A DNA stretch of 64,000 nucleotides, from assembly GCF_004336745.1 (NCBI RefSeq), contig NZ_SJXD01000028.1:124001-188000 (forward strand). Direction: 5' to 3'. Below, one piece after another: positions 9,263 through 18,825 of this stretch. Made by a program: the position numbers and the translations under genes. The DNA is from Roseococcus sp. SYP-B2431. GTDB taxonomy: Bacteria; Pseudomonadota; Alphaproteobacteria; Acetobacterales; Acetobacteraceae. Every line of letters starts with the position of its first letter. Positions within the stretch are counted from its first letter, which is position 1. Under the pieces are notes generated by a model that was not told where the DNA came from, made no database searches, and saw only the letters and a program-made list of their open reading frames with translations.

Positions 9263-11674
9263 ATGGCGCGTGAACTAGCCGAGCCTTCCGACTCCGCCGC
9301 CGGGCTGGGGCGTCTTGCCTCGCCCGCCGTCAAGGCGGCGATCCGGCGGCGCGCGAACGAGATGGGCGGGCTGCTGCTCGGCTTCCTGGGCCTGGCGCTG
9401 CTCGTCGCCATTGCCACCTACAACCCGGCCGACCCCTCGCTCTCCACCGCGACAGCCAACCACGCCACCAACCTGGCCGGGCCCTTCGGCGCCGTCGTCG
9501 CGGACATCCTGTGCCAGGCCTGCGGCTGGGCCGCCTACCTGCCCGGGATCGTGCTGCTCGGCTGGGCCCTGCGCATGGCGACCCATCGCGGCGTGAGCCT
9601 GCTGCCGGCGCGCATCGCGGCGCTCCTGCTGGCGACGCCGCTCCTCGCCGCCCTGCTGGCGCTGGTGCCCGGCGCCGACGGCGGCGCGGCCGGGCCGCTG
9701 GTCGCCGAGGCCCTGCTCAACGGGCTGGAAGGCGCCTTCGGGCCGCTCGGCCGGCTGTCCACGCAGCTCATCACCGGCGGGGTGACGGCCGTGCTGGTCT
9801 ATATCGCCTTCGGCTTCTCGCCGGGCGAGTGGCGCCGGGCCGCGCGCGTCTCGGCCGTGGCCGCCTCGCGCGGCGTGGGCAGCGCCGCCGAGTTCGGCGC
9901 GCGCAGGCGGCACCACCTGCTGCGCCCCTTCCTCTGGATGGGCCGCGGCACGAAGAACCTCATGGCCCGCCGCCGGATCGAGCCCGCCGCCGACCTCATG
10001 GACGTGCTCCAGGAGGCCGACCGCGTCGCGGCCGAGCCGGCGCGCCCGCCGCTGAAGCGCGAACCGGAGCTGCGCCCGGCGCCGCGCAGCCAGCCCCGCG
10101 TCGCCACGCCCGCCAAGGCCAAGCCGCCCGTGCCCGAGCAGCCCTCGCTCGACCTGCCGGTGGAGGGCTGGCGCACGCCCTCGCTCGACCTGCTGGCGCC
10201 CACCCCGCCCCGCGTCGCGGGAGGCCCGAGCGCCGAGGCGCTGCAGGCCAATGCCCGCATGCTGGAGCAGGTGCTGAACGACTACGGCGTGAACGGCGCC
10301 ATCACCGAGATCCGGCCGGGCCCGGTCGTGACGCTCTACGAGCTGGAGCCGGCGCCGGGCACCAAGTCCTCGCGCGTCATCGGCCTGGCCGACGACATCG
10401 CGCGCAGCATGAGCGTCGTCGCCGTGCGCATCGCCACCGTGCCGGGCCGCAGCGTCATGGGCATCGAGATGCCCAACGTGAAGCGCGAGACGGTCTATCT
10501 GCGCGAGATGCTGGCCTCGGACGAATATCAGCGCAACACCAGCGCCCTGCCGCTCATCCTCGGCAAGGACATCGGCGGCGCGCCGATCATCGCCGACCTC
10601 GCGCGCATGCCGCATCTGCTGATCGCGGGCACCACGGGCTCGGGCAAGTCGGTGGGGATCAACACCATGATTCTCTCGCTGCTCTACAAGCACAGCCCCT
10701 CGGAATGCCGCTTCATCATGATCGACCCGAAGATGCTGGAGCTGTCGGTCTACGACCGCATCCCGCATCTGCTGGCGCCCGTGGTCACCGAGCCCCCGAA
10801 GGCCATCGGGGCGCTGAAATGGACCGTGCGCGAGATGGAGCGCCGCTACCGCGCCATGAGCCAGATCGGCGTGCGCAACATCGCCGGCTACAACGAGAAG
10901 GTCTCGGCGGCGCTGGCCCGCGGCGAGATGCTGACGCGCCGCGTGCAGACCGGCTTCGACCCGGAGACGAACAAGCCGGTCTTCGAGGACCAGTCCCTCT
11001 CGCTGCAGAAGCTGCCCATGATCGTGGTCGTCATCGACGAGATGGCGGACCTCATGATCGTCGCCGGCAAGGAGATCGAGGCCGCGGTGCAGCGCCTGGC
11101 GCAGATGGCGCGCGCCGCCGGCATCCACGTCATCATGGCGACGCAGCGGCCCTCGGTGGACGTCATCACCGGCACCATCAAGGCCAACTTCCCGACGCGC
11201 ATCTCCTTCCAGGTCACGTCCAAGATCGACAGCCGCACCATCCTGGGCGAGCAGGGCGCGGAGCAGCTGCTGGGCCAGGGCGACATGCTCTTCCTGCCCG
11301 GCGGCGGCCGCATGACCCGCGTCCACGGCCCCTTCGTGAAGGACAGCGAGGTCGAGGACATCACCAACTGGCTGCGCGAGCAGGGCGAGCCCGACTATGT
11401 CGAGGAGGTCACCGAGGTCGACGAGGAGGGCGAATCGGGCCTTTCGGGCATCGCCGCCGCCTCGGATGCCGACAAGTCGCTCTTCGACCAGGCGGTGGAC
11501 GTGGTGACTCGGGAGGGCAAGGCCAGCACCAGCTTCATCCAGCGGCACCTGAACATCGGCTACAACCGCGCGGCCAAGCTCATCGAGCAGATGGAGAAGG
11601 AGGGGATCGTCAGCCCCGCCAACCATGTGGGCAAGCGCGAGATCCTGGCGCGCCGCGCCAGCGTGGAGGATTGA
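9263..11674 (+). CDS. ftsK: DNA translocase FtsK
   Basis: An 803-residue septal DNA pump coordinating chromosome segregation with division. Four N-terminal membrane segments (about residues 35-180) anchor it; a short Pro/Arg linker (about 230-310) leads to the motor. Walker A is GTTGSGKS at 456-463, with VVVIDEMADLMIV as Walker B, and a C-terminal winged-helix gamma domain (about 735-800, SFIQRHLNIGYNRAAKLIEQ) which in the family reads KOPS sequences. Length is typical for alphaproteobacteria, with a much shorter linker than E. coli. Stands alone between cysK and the GFA gene. Confidence 0.97.
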   Translation: MARELAEPSDSAAGLGRLASPAVKAAIRRRANEMGGLLLGFLGLALLVAIATYNPADPSLSTATANHATNLAGPFGAVVADILCQACGWAAYLPGIVLLGWALRMATHRGVSLLPARIAALLLATPLLAALLALVPGADGGAAGPLVAEALLNGLEGAFGPLGRLSTQLITGGVTAVLVYIAFGFSPGEWRRAARVSAVAASRGVGSAAEFGARRRHHLLRPFLWMGRGTKNLMARRRIEPAADLMDVLQEADRVAAEPARPPLKREPELRPAPRSQPRVATPAKAKPPVPEQPSLDLPVEGWRTPSLDLLAPTPPRVAGGPSAEALQANARMLEQVLNDYGVNGAITEIRPGPVVTLYELEPAPGTKSSRVIGLADDIARSMSVVAVRIATVPGRSVMGIEMPNVKRETVYLREMLASDEYQRNTSALPLILGKDIGGAPIIADLARMPHLLIAGTTGSGKSVGINTMILSLLYKHSPSECRFIMIDPKMLELSVYDRIPHLLAPVVTEPPKAIGALKWTVREMERRYRAMSQIGVRNIAGYNEKVSAALARGEMLTRRVQTGFDPETNKPVFEDQSLSLQKLPMIVVVIDEMADLMIVAGKEIEAAVQRLAQMARAAGIHVIMATQRPSVDVITGTIKANFPTRISFQVTSKIDSRTILGEQGAEQLLGQGDMLFLPGGGRMTRVHGPFVKDSEVEDITNWLREQGEPDYVEEVTEVDEEGESGLSGIAAASDADKSLFDQAVDVVTREGKASTSFIQRHLNIGYNRAAKLIEQMEKEGIVSPANHVGKREILARRASVED

Positions 11675-11678
11675 GGGG

Positions 11679-12101
11679 GTGGCCGCGCCCGTGGCCGGCG
11701 GCTGCCTCTGCGGCGCCGTGCGGTTCAGCTTCCCGGAGGAGCCGATCGCCCGCCGCGCCTGCTGGTGCCGGGACTGCCAGTACCTCTCGGCCGGCAATGC
11801 CTCGGTCAACGTGATCTTCCGCAAGGCGGGCTTCGCCTGCACGGGCGAGGTCGCGGGCTACGACAGCACGGCCGACAGCGGCAACGCCATGCGCCGCAGC
11901 TTCTGCCCGAAATGCGGCACGCCCCTCTTCAGCGAATCCTCCGCCCGGACCGATGTGATGGTCGTCCGTGCCGGCGCGCTGGACGATCCGGAGCTGGGAC
12001 GGCCGGAGGGCTTCATCTGGACCGCCTCGGCCCCGCGCTGGGGCCATGTGGATTCGAGCCTGGCCAATTGCGAAGGCCAGCCGGTGCCCCCGCGGAAATA
12101 A
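11679..12101 (+). CDS. GFA/CENP-V family zinc protein
   Basis: A 140-residue protein of the glutathione-dependent formaldehyde-activating (GFA) fold. Zinc ligands appear as CLCGAVRF, CWCRDCQ and FCPKCGTPLF. A GTG start at 11679, 4 bp after the ftsK stop, is chosen because the protein then begins immediately before CLCG; the frame is open further upstream only inside ftsK. Many family members are of unknown function, and formaldehyde chemistry is not implied. Probably cotranscribed with ftsK. Confidence 0.85.
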   Translation: MAAPVAGGCLCGAVRFSFPEEPIARRACWCRDCQYLSAGNASVNVIFRKAGFACTGEVAGYDSTADSGNAMRRSFCPKCGTPLFSESSARTDVMVVRAGALDDPELGRPEGFIWTASAPRWGHVDSSLANCEGQPVPPRK

Positions 12102-12226
12102 CGCCCGCGCGGGGCCGCCGGCCTTTCCGATCGGGATCGAGGATTGACGGCGGTCCGCCGACGCGCTGTCACACATCCGGGGTTGGAATGCGTTCGGAAT
12201 GATCTTTCGATTCCGAGGAGCTTAGG

Positions 12227-12931
12227 ATGTGTGCGATCTGCGCGAAGGCGGGCCGCTGGCGCCGCGCGGCCGCCGCGCCCCATGACGAGGGCCGCGGGCC
12301 GGCCATCTCCCGGGCCGGGGCCGCGCCCCCGCGCTCGGCCGCCGACACGCCAGACGAGGCGCTGCGCCTGCTCATGGAGGGCAATGCCCGCTATGTGGCG
12401 GACGAGCCCATGGAGCGCGACTACTCGGCCGGGCGGCCGAGCCGGGCGCTGGGCCAGGCGCCCTTCGCCTCCATCATCGGCTGCTCGGATTCGCGCGTCC
12501 TGGCGGAAATGGTCTTCGACCGTGGGCCGGGCGACCTCTTCATCGTGCGCGTCGCCGGGAACTTCGTGACCGAGAAGGGCCTGGGCAGCCTGGAGTTCAG
12601 CGCGGCCATGCTGGGCGTGAAGCTCATCATGGTGCTGGGCCACACGCAGTGCGGCGCGGTGGACGCGACGGTGCGGTCCCTGCTGACCGGCGAGACCTAT
12701 CCGGGCCATATCGGCCATCTCGTGGACGCCATGGCCCCGGGCATCCGTCCCGTCCTGGCCGAGCCGGGCGAGGATCTCAACCAGCGGGCGATGATCGCCA
12801 ATGTGAAGTACCACGTGGACATGCTGCGCACCGCCCAGCCGATCCTGGCCGGCATGGTGGAGCGTGGCGAGCTGCGCGTGGTGGGCGGGGTCTACGACCT
12901 CGCCACGGGGCGGGTGGAGCTGGTGGACTGA
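12227..12931 (+). CDS. Beta-class carbonic anhydrase
   Basis: A 234-residue cytosolic zinc enzyme hydrating CO2 to bicarbonate. The ligand set is Cys86 in CSDSRV, His139 and Cys142 in HTQCGAV, with Asp88/Arg90 of the CSDSR dyad. An N-terminal extension of about 40 residues with MCAICAK is unlike the core family. A purine-rich ribosome site (GAGGAG) sits upstream, partly next to a 6-bp inverted repeat CGGAAT/ATTCCG (12195-12215) that could fold near it. Confidence 0.94.
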   Translation: MCAICAKAGRWRRAAAAPHDEGRGPAISRAGAAPPRSAADTPDEALRLLMEGNARYVADEPMERDYSAGRPSRALGQAPFASIIGCSDSRVLAEMVFDRGPGDLFIVRVAGNFVTEKGLGSLEFSAAMLGVKLIMVLGHTQCGAVDATVRSLLTGETYPGHIGHLVDAMAPGIRPVLAEPGEDLNQRAMIANVKYHVDMLRTAQPILAGMVERGELRVVGGVYDLATGRVELVD

Positions 12932-13005
12932 GCCTCCGGCGGGACCGGTCTTTCCGCCGGGCACGGATTCCCTCTAGCCTCCGTCACCGACCAGGAGGAA
13001 GCCCC

Positions 13006-13386
13006 ATGGCCTTGACCGTCCAACAGATGCTTGCCGAAGCCGAGGCCGCCGTGCCCCGCATCAGCCCGGAGGAGGCCAAGTCCCTGGTCGGCCGGCAGGA
13101 TGTCGTCTTCCTCGACGTGCGCGAGCCGGCCGAGGTCGAGGCGTCCGGCAAGGTGCCGGGCGCGCTCGCCATCCCCCGCGGCCTGGTGGAATTCCGCGCC
13201 GACCCCGCCTCGCCCGCGCGCGACCCCAAGCTCGACCCGGCCAAGACCGTCGTCGCCTATTGCGCGTCGGGCGGGCGCTCCGCGCTCGTGCTGAAGACGC
13301 TCAAGGACATGGGCTACGACAAGGTCCGCAATCTCGGCGGCTTCAAGGGCTGGGCGGATGCGGGCGGGGAGATCGAGAAGGGCTGA
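13006..13386 (+). CDS. Rhodanese-like sulfurtransferase domain protein
   Basis: A 126-residue single-domain rhodanese. The catalytic cysteine is Cys86 in the loop AYCASGGRSA, and the DVREPAEVEASGKVPGA block is the classic N-terminal signature. Ribosome site AGGAGG lies 7 bp before the ATG. Physiological sulfur acceptor is unknown. It follows the carbonic anhydrase by 74 bp and is convergent with the phospholipase D-like gene, 12 bp away. Confidence 0.92.
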   Translation: MALTVQQMLAEAEAAVPRISPEEAKSLVGRQDVVFLDVREPAEVEASGKVPGALAIPRGLVEFRADPASPARDPKLDPAKTVVAYCASGGRSALVLKTLKDMGYDKVRNLGGFKGWADAGGEIEKG

Positions 13387-13398
13387 GCGCCCTTCCCC

Positions 13399-14817
13399 TC
13401 ACAGCTGCGACTCCACCGGCAGCCAGCGCACCAGCCAGGCCAGGCAGCGCCGCCGGAAGGTGGCGTCCGGCTCCGAGCGCTTGCAGCCTTCCCAGGTCAG
13501 CCGGCCGTTCGCCAGCGCGAGCTTCCAGCTCCGTGCCGGCGCCGCCAGCCGGCGGTGCTGCCGCCGCACCATCCGCGCCAGCGCGGCGTGATGCACCAGC
13601 ACGCCCATCTCCGTGTTGAGCGCGATCGAGCGCGGGTCGAGGTTGAAGGAGCCCACCAGCACCGGCCCGTCATCCACCAGCACGGCCTTGGTGTGCAGGC
13701 TCGCCCCGCGCGACCCGAAGACGCCCGTCTTGGGCTCGCCGAGGGCCTTCAGCTCGTGGATCTCGACGCCCTCGGCCAGCAGACGGTCGCGGTAGCGCAC
13801 ATAGCCGCCGTGGACGGCGACCACATCCGTCGCCGCCAGCGAATTGGTGACGACCGAGACGCGGACGCCGCGCCGCCGCAGCGCGATCAGCTCCTCCGTG
13901 CCAGCCTCGCCCGGCACGAAATAGGGCGAGATCAGCAGCGCCTCGCGCTGCGCCCCGGCCAGCAGGTCGCGCACCACGGGCGCGATGACGCTGCCCCCCT
14001 CGCCGCGCACCTTCCCCGGCGGATCGGCCAGGATGCGGATGGCATCGTTGGCGATGTCGAGCCCCCGGGGAGGGCCGGCATCGCGCACGCCCTCCAGGAT
14101 CCCGCGCGCCTCGGGCGAGGCCGCCGCGGCCTCCAGCTTGCGCCGCAGCTTCTTCAGGGCGGATTTCCGGGTGCGCATGCGGGGCAGGCGGCGCAGCGGC
14201 CGCGCGAGCGGGTGGCGCCAATACTCCTCGAAGAGGGCGGTGGCCTCCCGGGCGGCGGGCCCCCGGACCGAGACGTCCAGGTCCCGGAAGTTGAAGTCCG
14301 CCGGCGCGTCGAAATAGCGGTCGCCGATGTTGCGGCCGCCGCAGATCACCGTCTCGCCATCGGCGATCCAGGCCTTGTTGTGCATGCGCCGGTTGAGGTG
14401 CCAGCTGCCGAAGGCAAGTTCCAGCATCAGGCCGAGCCAGCCCCAATGGCCCCAATGCGAGGTGTTGAACCAGCGCAGGGAGATCCGCGGATGGCCGCTC
14501 AGGGAGGCGATGTCCCGCTCGCGCCCGATGCCGTAGAGGTCGTCGATCAGGATGCGGACCCGCACGCCGCGGTCGGCCGCCATCAGCGCCTCCCGCGCCA
14601 TGAGCCGGCCCGTCACGTCGCCGTGCCAGAGATAATATTGCAGGTCGAGCGTGCGCTCGGCCGCGCGCGCCGAGGCCACCCGCGCGGCGAAGGCCGCATC
14701 GCCGTCGGCGAGCAGGGTGACGCGGCTGACCGCATGGACGGGATGCGAGCCCTGGGGCGGCGGCGGCGCGGTGCGCGCCACCTCCTCCACGCGGGCCTCG
14801 GGGGTCGGTTCGGGCAT
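13399..14817 (-). CDS. Phospholipase D family protein, cardiolipin synthase-like
   Basis: A 472-residue protein with two HKD catalytic motifs: His146-Lys148-Asp153 ([10 protein letters not shown]) and His375-Lys377-Asp382 ([10 protein letters not shown]), the arrangement of bacterial PLD-type cardiolipin synthases. No clear N-terminal membrane anchor is present; a hydrophobic stretch [13 protein letters not shown] lies near residues 125-137. The start at 14817 is used because the 77 residues before it have no family character. Most likely makes cardiolipin from phosphatidylglycerol or a related donor; a phospholipase role cannot be excluded. Confidence 0.85.
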   Translation of the reverse strand: MPEPTPEARVEEVARTAPPPPQGSHPVHAVSRVTLLADGDAAFAARVASARAAERTLDLQYYLWHGDVTGRLMAREALMAADRGVRVRILIDDLYGIGRERDIASLSGHPRISLRWFNTSHWGHWGWLGLMLELAFGSWHLNRRMHNKAWIADGETVICGGRNIGDRYFDAPADFNFRDLDVSVRGPAAREATALFEEYWRHPLARPLRRLPRMRTRKSALKKLRRKLEAAAASPEARGILEGVRDAGPPRGLDIANDAIRILADPPGKVRGEGGSVIAPVVRDLLAGAQREALLISPYFVPGEAGTEELIALRRRGVRVSVVTNSLAATDVVAVHGGYVRYRDRLLAEGVEIHELKALGEPKTGVFGSRGASLHTKAVLVDDGPVLVGSFNLDPRSIALNTEMGVLVHHAALARMVRRQHRRLAAPARSWKLALANGRLTWEGCKRSEPDATFRRRCLAWLVRWLPVESQL

Positions 14818-14977
14818 CAGCAATCCGTGTGGCGAAGCCTCGGTCCAGGAAATGGGTCGCTTCCTCCGGTCATCCAGGCTCCTTGCGAACGGCGCAAGGG
14901 GCGGGCGGTTTCCTGGACATGCCCATGACCGGAAGGCCCGGCCTTCCACCCGGGCGATCGGCTCCCATATCCAAGGG

Positions 14978-15988
14978 ATGACCGTCCTTTCCGTGCTCGA
15001 CCTCTCCCCCGTCCCCGAAGGCAGCAGCGCCGGCGACGCGCTCCGCAACTCGGCGGGACTGGCGCGTCACGTGGAGGCGCTGGGCTACCGCCGGTTCTGG
15101 ATGGCCGAGCATCACAACATGCCCGGCATCGCCAGCGCCGCCACCGCGGTGGCCCTGGCCCATGTGGCGACCCATACCTCCTCCATCCGGCTCGGCGCCG
15201 GCGGGATCATGCTGCCGAACCACGCGCCGCTGATCATCGCCGAGCAGTTCGGCACGCTGGCGGCGCTACATCCGGGGCGGATCGATCTCGGGCTCGGCCG
15301 CGCGCCGGGCACCGACCAGAACACCATGCGCGCGCTGCGCCGCAACCTGGGCACGGGGCCCGACGAATTCCCGCGCGATGTCGTGGAGCTGATGGAGTAC
15401 TTCAAGCCCGCGGCGCCGGGGCAGGCCATCCAGGCGGTGCCGGGCGCGGGGCTCGAGATGGAGTTCTGGATCCTCGGCTCCAGCACCTATGGCGCGCAGC
15501 TCGCGGCAATGCTGGGGCTGCCCTATGCCTTCGCCTCGCATTTCGCCCCGCAGCAGATGATGGAGGCGATCGCCGTCTACCGGGAGCGCTTCAGGCCGGT
15601 CGGCGAGCTGCAGAAGCCGCATGTGATGCTGGGCTGCGGCGTCTTCGCCGCCGACACGGATGCGGAGGCGCGGCTGCTCTTCTCCTCGCAGCAGCAGGCC
15701 TTCGTGAACCTGCGCACGGGCCGCCCCGGCAAGCTGCCCCGGCCGGTGGAAGGCTACGAGGAATCGCTCGACCCCTATGCCCAGCGCGTGCTGTCCGGCA
15801 GCCTCTCCTGCTCCTTCGTGGGCTCGCGCGAGACGGTGCGGCGGCAATTGGCGGAGTTCATCGCGCGGACCGGGGCCGACGAGCTGATGGTGACGGCGCA
15901 GATCCACGATCCGGAGGCACGGAAGCGGTCCTTCACGATGCTGGCGGAGGTCCATGCGGAGATGGATGCCGTCCCTGCGGGCGCCTGA
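14978..15988 (+). CDS. LLM class flavin-dependent oxidoreductase (luciferase-like)
   Basis: A 336-residue monooxygenase-fold protein beginning [16 protein letters not shown], the standard opening of the bacterial luciferase-like group 1 (compare E. coli YhbW). [15 protein letters not shown] and [16 protein letters not shown] are family blocks. It likely uses reduced FMN, but the substrate is unknown. The following gene starts on the base after its stop codon, so the two are cotranscribed. Confidence 0.92.
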   Translation: MTVLSVLDLSPVPEGSSAGDALRNSAGLARHVEALGYRRFWMAEHHNMPGIASAATAVALAHVATHTSSIRLGAGGIMLPNHAPLIIAEQFGTLAALHPGRIDLGLGRAPGTDQNTMRALRRNLGTGPDEFPRDVVELMEYFKPAAPGQAIQAVPGAGLEMEFWILGSSTYGAQLAAMLGLPYAFASHFAPQQMMEAIAVYRERFRPVGELQKPHVMLGCGVFAADTDAEARLLFSSQQQAFVNLRTGRPGKLPRPVEGYEESLDPYAQRVLSGSLSCSFVGSRETVRRQLAEFIARTGADELMVTAQIHDPEARKRSFTMLAEVHAEMDAVPAGA

Positions 15989-16498
15989 ATGCAGCGCCGC
16001 GCGCTCCTCGCCGGCCTCCCCTTCGCGCCGAGCCTGGCCTGGGCCCGGCCTTCGGATGCGGCGCTGGAGCGGCTGAACGGCCAGCACCCCGCGGCCTATT
16101 ACGCCGAGGCCGCCCGGCTCCTTTCCGCCGGGGAACGCGACGACGCGGTCTTCGTCTTCTATCTTGGGCAGTTGCGCTTCCGCACGCATCTCATGGCGCG
16201 GAACCAACGCGGGCCGGGGGGCGATGCGCCCCTGTTCGGCTCGCTCTCGGAGAGCGTTGGGCGGCCGGTCAACGAATACGCCTTCGGCGACATCCCGGCG
16301 CTGATCCAGGCCATCGAGGCGGCGCTGGCCCATGACCGCCAGGCGCCGGACCGCTTCACCCCGCCGCCGGAGTTCCCGGACGCCAGCCGGCGCGTGCGCG
16401 AGGGCATGGCGGGCTTCCGGGACAGCATCGCGGGGCGCGCGGAGGAGATCCGCCGCCAGCGGCAGGCGAATGGTCTGGAGAACCGGACTCAGAAGTAG
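15989..16498 (+). CDS. Exported protein of unknown function
   Basis: A 169-residue protein opening MQRRALLAGLPFAPSLAWA, a short signal peptide with a paired arginine, possibly Tat-type. The mature part has the helical block AAYYAEAARLLSAGERDDAV and FYLGQLRFRTHL, which recalls a TPR-like helix pair; no enzyme motif is seen. The start follows the LLM stop without a gap. Its 3' end overlaps the convergent glutathionylspermidine-synthase-like gene by 10 bp, so the two mRNAs are complementary at their ends. Confidence 0.75.
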   Translation: MQRRALLAGLPFAPSLAWARPSDAALERLNGQHPAAYYAEAARLLSAGERDDAVFVFYLGQLRFRTHLMARNQRGPGGDAPLFGSLSESVGRPVNEYAFGDIPALIQAIEAALAHDRQAPDRFTPPPEFPDASRRVREGMAGFRDSIAGRAEEIRRQRQANGLENRTQK

Positions 16499-17655
16499 TG
16501 CGGCACGACCCGGCTGGTGTCGCGCATGATCGCCTGCCGGCCCTCGCGGATGATGATGCCCGCCGATTCCGCCCCCACGATCCACGACCCGATCACCGCG
16601 TTCCACCCGTCGCGCTGCGGCAGCCTGGCCATGGCCTGCGTCACGAAACGCGCGGTGTCGCCGCCATAGGGCCCGTCGGTGGAGGCCGTGGTCAGGCCGT
16701 CCTGCACCATCGCGATATTGGACCCCTCGCGGCCCAGGCATGGCTTCCGGACGTAGGGGCCGCCCAGCTCCACGCGGCCCGGCACCGTCTCCAGCAGGTT
16801 CGGATGGCCGGGGAAGAGCCGCCAGAGCACCGCCATGATCATCTTGTCCGAGAGCACGGCCTTCCAGGGCGGCTCCAGCACGCCGCAGGAATCCGAGGCG
16901 AGGTTGGGCCCGAAGGCGTCGCGCTCCACCCATTCCCAGGGGTAGAGCTTGTGCAGGAAGCGGATGCGCGCGCCGGCCTCGTCCATGAACTGGACGCCGT
17001 TCCAGCCGATGCGTGGGATGTCGATCGGCACGGTGCGGATGCCCGCCTGCTCCGCGAGGTCGCGGAAATAGGTCGCATGCGCCCATTCCTCCGCGCTGTC
17101 CTCGAAGGCGGCGAAGTGGATGGGATTTCCCTGCACGCGCGGGGCCAGCTCGCGGAAGGCGGCCAGCAGCTTCTCGTGCAGGGAGTTGAACTGGTCGGCC
17201 TCGGGATGCGTGTCCTGCAGCCAGAACCATTGCGCGACGCCGGTCTCGATCGCCAGCGTCGGCGTGTCGGCATTGTACTCCAGCATCTTCACCACGCCGG
17301 CCCGGTCGTCGAAGGCGAGGTCGAAGCGGCCCATCAGCGTGGGGTCGCCGCGCAGCCAGGATCGGCGGAGGTAGTTCGCCATCCAGTCCGGCAGGCCGAA
17401 GAGCTCCTGCAGCTGCGTGGGCTCGCGGTTCACCAGGAAGTCCACCGCGTCGAGGCAGCGCGCGTGCAGCTCCGCCGTCGCGTCGTCGAGCAGGTCCACC
17501 TCGGCGGAGGTGAGGCGCCAATGCGACGCCTCGTGCCACCACAGCCCGCCATCCGTGCCGGACTGCGGCTCGATGCCGTTGGAGTGGTAGGTCAGCCCCA
17601 CCTCCTCCAGCTTCGCCTGCCAGCCCGGCCGCGGCGCGGTCTCGAAGCGCTCCAT
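16489..17655 (-). CDS. Glutathionylspermidine synthase-like ATP-grasp protein (YjfC/YgiC type)
   Basis: A 388-residue protein of the GSP_synth family, an ATP-grasp ligase domain homologous to the synthetase half of E. coli Gss and to YgiC/YjfC. No amidase domain is present. Family landmarks: GLWWHEASHWRLT near the N terminus, EYNADTPTL, FGPNLASDS, and GPYVRKPCLGREGSNI in the nucleotide region. YgiC/YjfC-type members lack demonstrated glutathionylspermidine synthesis, so the ligated substrates are unknown. It starts one base inside the DUF1190 stop (TGATG), so it is translationally coupled to that lipoprotein. Confidence 0.9.
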   Translation of the reverse strand: MERFETAPRPGWQAKLEEVGLTYHSNGIEPQSGTDGGLWWHEASHWRLTSAEVDLLDDATAELHARCLDAVDFLVNREPTQLQELFGLPDWMANYLRRSWLRGDPTLMGRFDLAFDDRAGVVKMLEYNADTPTLAIETGVAQWFWLQDTHPEADQFNSLHEKLLAAFRELAPRVQGNPIHFAAFEDSAEEWAHATYFRDLAEQAGIRTVPIDIPRIGWNGVQFMDEAGARIRFLHKLYPWEWVERDAFGPNLASDSCGVLEPPWKAVLSDKMIMAVLWRLFPGHPNLLETVPGRVELGGPYVRKPCLGREGSNIAMVQDGLTTASTDGPYGGDTARFVTQAMARLPQRDGWNAVIGSWIVGAESAGIIIREGRQAIMRDTSRVVPHYF

Positions 17656-18344
17656 CAGCTGCCGCTGCTATAGCCGCGCGCCGAGGCGCCGAACCCGCCG
17701 CGCGCGACCGAGCCCGTGCCCGCCCGCCCGATCGCCGCGCTGCCGGCGCCGGTGGAGATGGTCCGCGCCATGTCGGGAGAAGGGGTGAAAGCGGCCGAGC
17801 CGCCGCGCGAAACGGCGCCGGTCGTGGCCCCGGCATAGCTGGTCCCGCTGTAGTAGTAGCGTCCGCCGCTGCTGCTCGACGACGAACTGCGCGGCGTGCA
17901 GCCTGGGGCCTGCGCCGCCGCGCCGGGCGGGCATTCGCCAGGCGGGCGGCCGGCATAGAGCGGCGTCGTCACACGGCCCGCGCCATTGTCCATCATCCGC
18001 CCGATCATCACGCCGGCGAGGAGCGGAATCGCCACCGACCCACCGCCGGCACCCAGCAAGGTCTTGTCGGAAGGACGGTTGGCGGGCGTGGTCTCGCAAT
18101 CGCCTCCGGTCGCCTCGCGGCATTCCTCCACCGTCGCGTAATGCGGCGCCGAGGCCATGTGCTGCTGCTGCGCCTGCCCAAGCGTCTGCTCGCATTCGGC
18201 CCGCGCCTCGGAGCCATAGCGCGCGACGCAGGAAGCGACGTCGGTGACGACGAAATCGGTGGTGTCCACGTCGTCACCGCAGGCCTGGAGCGCGACGGCG
18301 GAAGCGGCGAGGAGCGTCAGCCGGACGGTGTGCGAACGGCGCAT
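17655..18344 (-). CDS. DUF1190 family lipoprotein (YgiB/YjfM type)
   Basis: A 229-residue lipoprotein: signal peptide followed by lipobox LQAC with Cys22. The core contains conserved spaced cysteines (SCVARYG, ECEQTL, VEECREATGGDCE) and a Ser/Gly-rich C-terminal half with a Ser-rich run and several Gly-Ser-Ala segments of low complexity. It matches the DUF1190 family, which in enterobacteria is always next to a GSP-synthase-like gene. Good ribosome site GGGAGG upstream. Function unknown; an envelope substrate or scaffold for the coupled ligase is a reasonable hypothesis. Confidence 0.85.
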   Translation of the reverse strand: MRRSHTVRLTLLAASAVALQACGDDVDTTDFVVTDVASCVARYGSEARAECEQTLGQAQQQHMASAPHYATVEECREATGGDCETTPANRPSDKTLLGAGGGSVAIPLLAGVMIGRMMDNGAGRVTTPLYAGRPPGECPPGAAAQAPGCTPRSSSSSSSGGRYYYSGTSYAGATTGAVSRGGSAAFTPSPDMARTISTGAGSAAIGRAGTGSVARGGFGASARGYSSGS

Positions 18345-18355
18345 GCGAACCTCCC

Positions 18356-18760
18356 TCAGAAAACCATGGTGGCGGCGTTGAGCACGCCCGCCGCCAGGGA
18401 TGTCGAAGCCAGCATGATGCCGGAGGAGAGCTGGCCCTCCTCCATCCGGCGGGGCAGATCCCCGCCGAGCAGCATCCGCGCGACATAGAAGGCGGCAACC
18501 TGCACGACGAGGCCGACAATGCCCCAGACCAGCAGATCGATCCGGCTCACGGCATGCAGCATCACCGAGGCCACGACGAGCGAATAGCCGAGAATGGCGC
18601 CCGAGAAGCTGATCGCGGCGGCATTGTTGCCGGCGCGGATCAGCCGCAGCTCGGCCCAGGGCGTCACCCGGATGTAGATCGCGGCGAAGGCCGCCAGCAG
18701 GATCGCGCAGACCGGGAACCAGGTCAGGAAGGCCGGCAGCGTGGCGAGGTAGTTCGTCAT
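18356..18760 (-). CDS. DUF350 family membrane protein (YjfL type)
   Basis: A 134-residue inner membrane protein with four predicted hydrophobic segments; the block AAISFSGAILGYSLVVASVM is typical of DUF350. The start giving MTNYLATLPAF is preferred over one six codons upstream because GGGAGGGG lies just before it. It is the first gene of the three-gene cassette DUF350-DUF1190-GSP synthase, 11 bp ahead of the lipoprotein gene. Role unknown. Confidence 0.88.
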   Translation of the reverse strand: MTNYLATLPAFLTWFPVCAILLAAFAAIYIRVTPWAELRLIRAGNNAAAISFSGAILGYSLVVASVMLHAVSRIDLLVWGIVGLVVQVAAFYVARMLLGGDLPRRMEEGQLSSGIMLASTSLAAGVLNAATMVF

Positions 18761-18825
18761 ATCCCCTCCCGAATTCATGCCGAGTGCAGCATTTTCCGGG
18801 AGGGGACGCTACGGCGATTCGGCCG

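Noticed and set aside
9275-11842. An 855-codon open frame antisense to ftsK
   Set aside because: It mirrors ftsK over its whole length, has Arg/His/Gly-rich composition typical of the reverse of a G/C-rich gene, and no recognisable domain.
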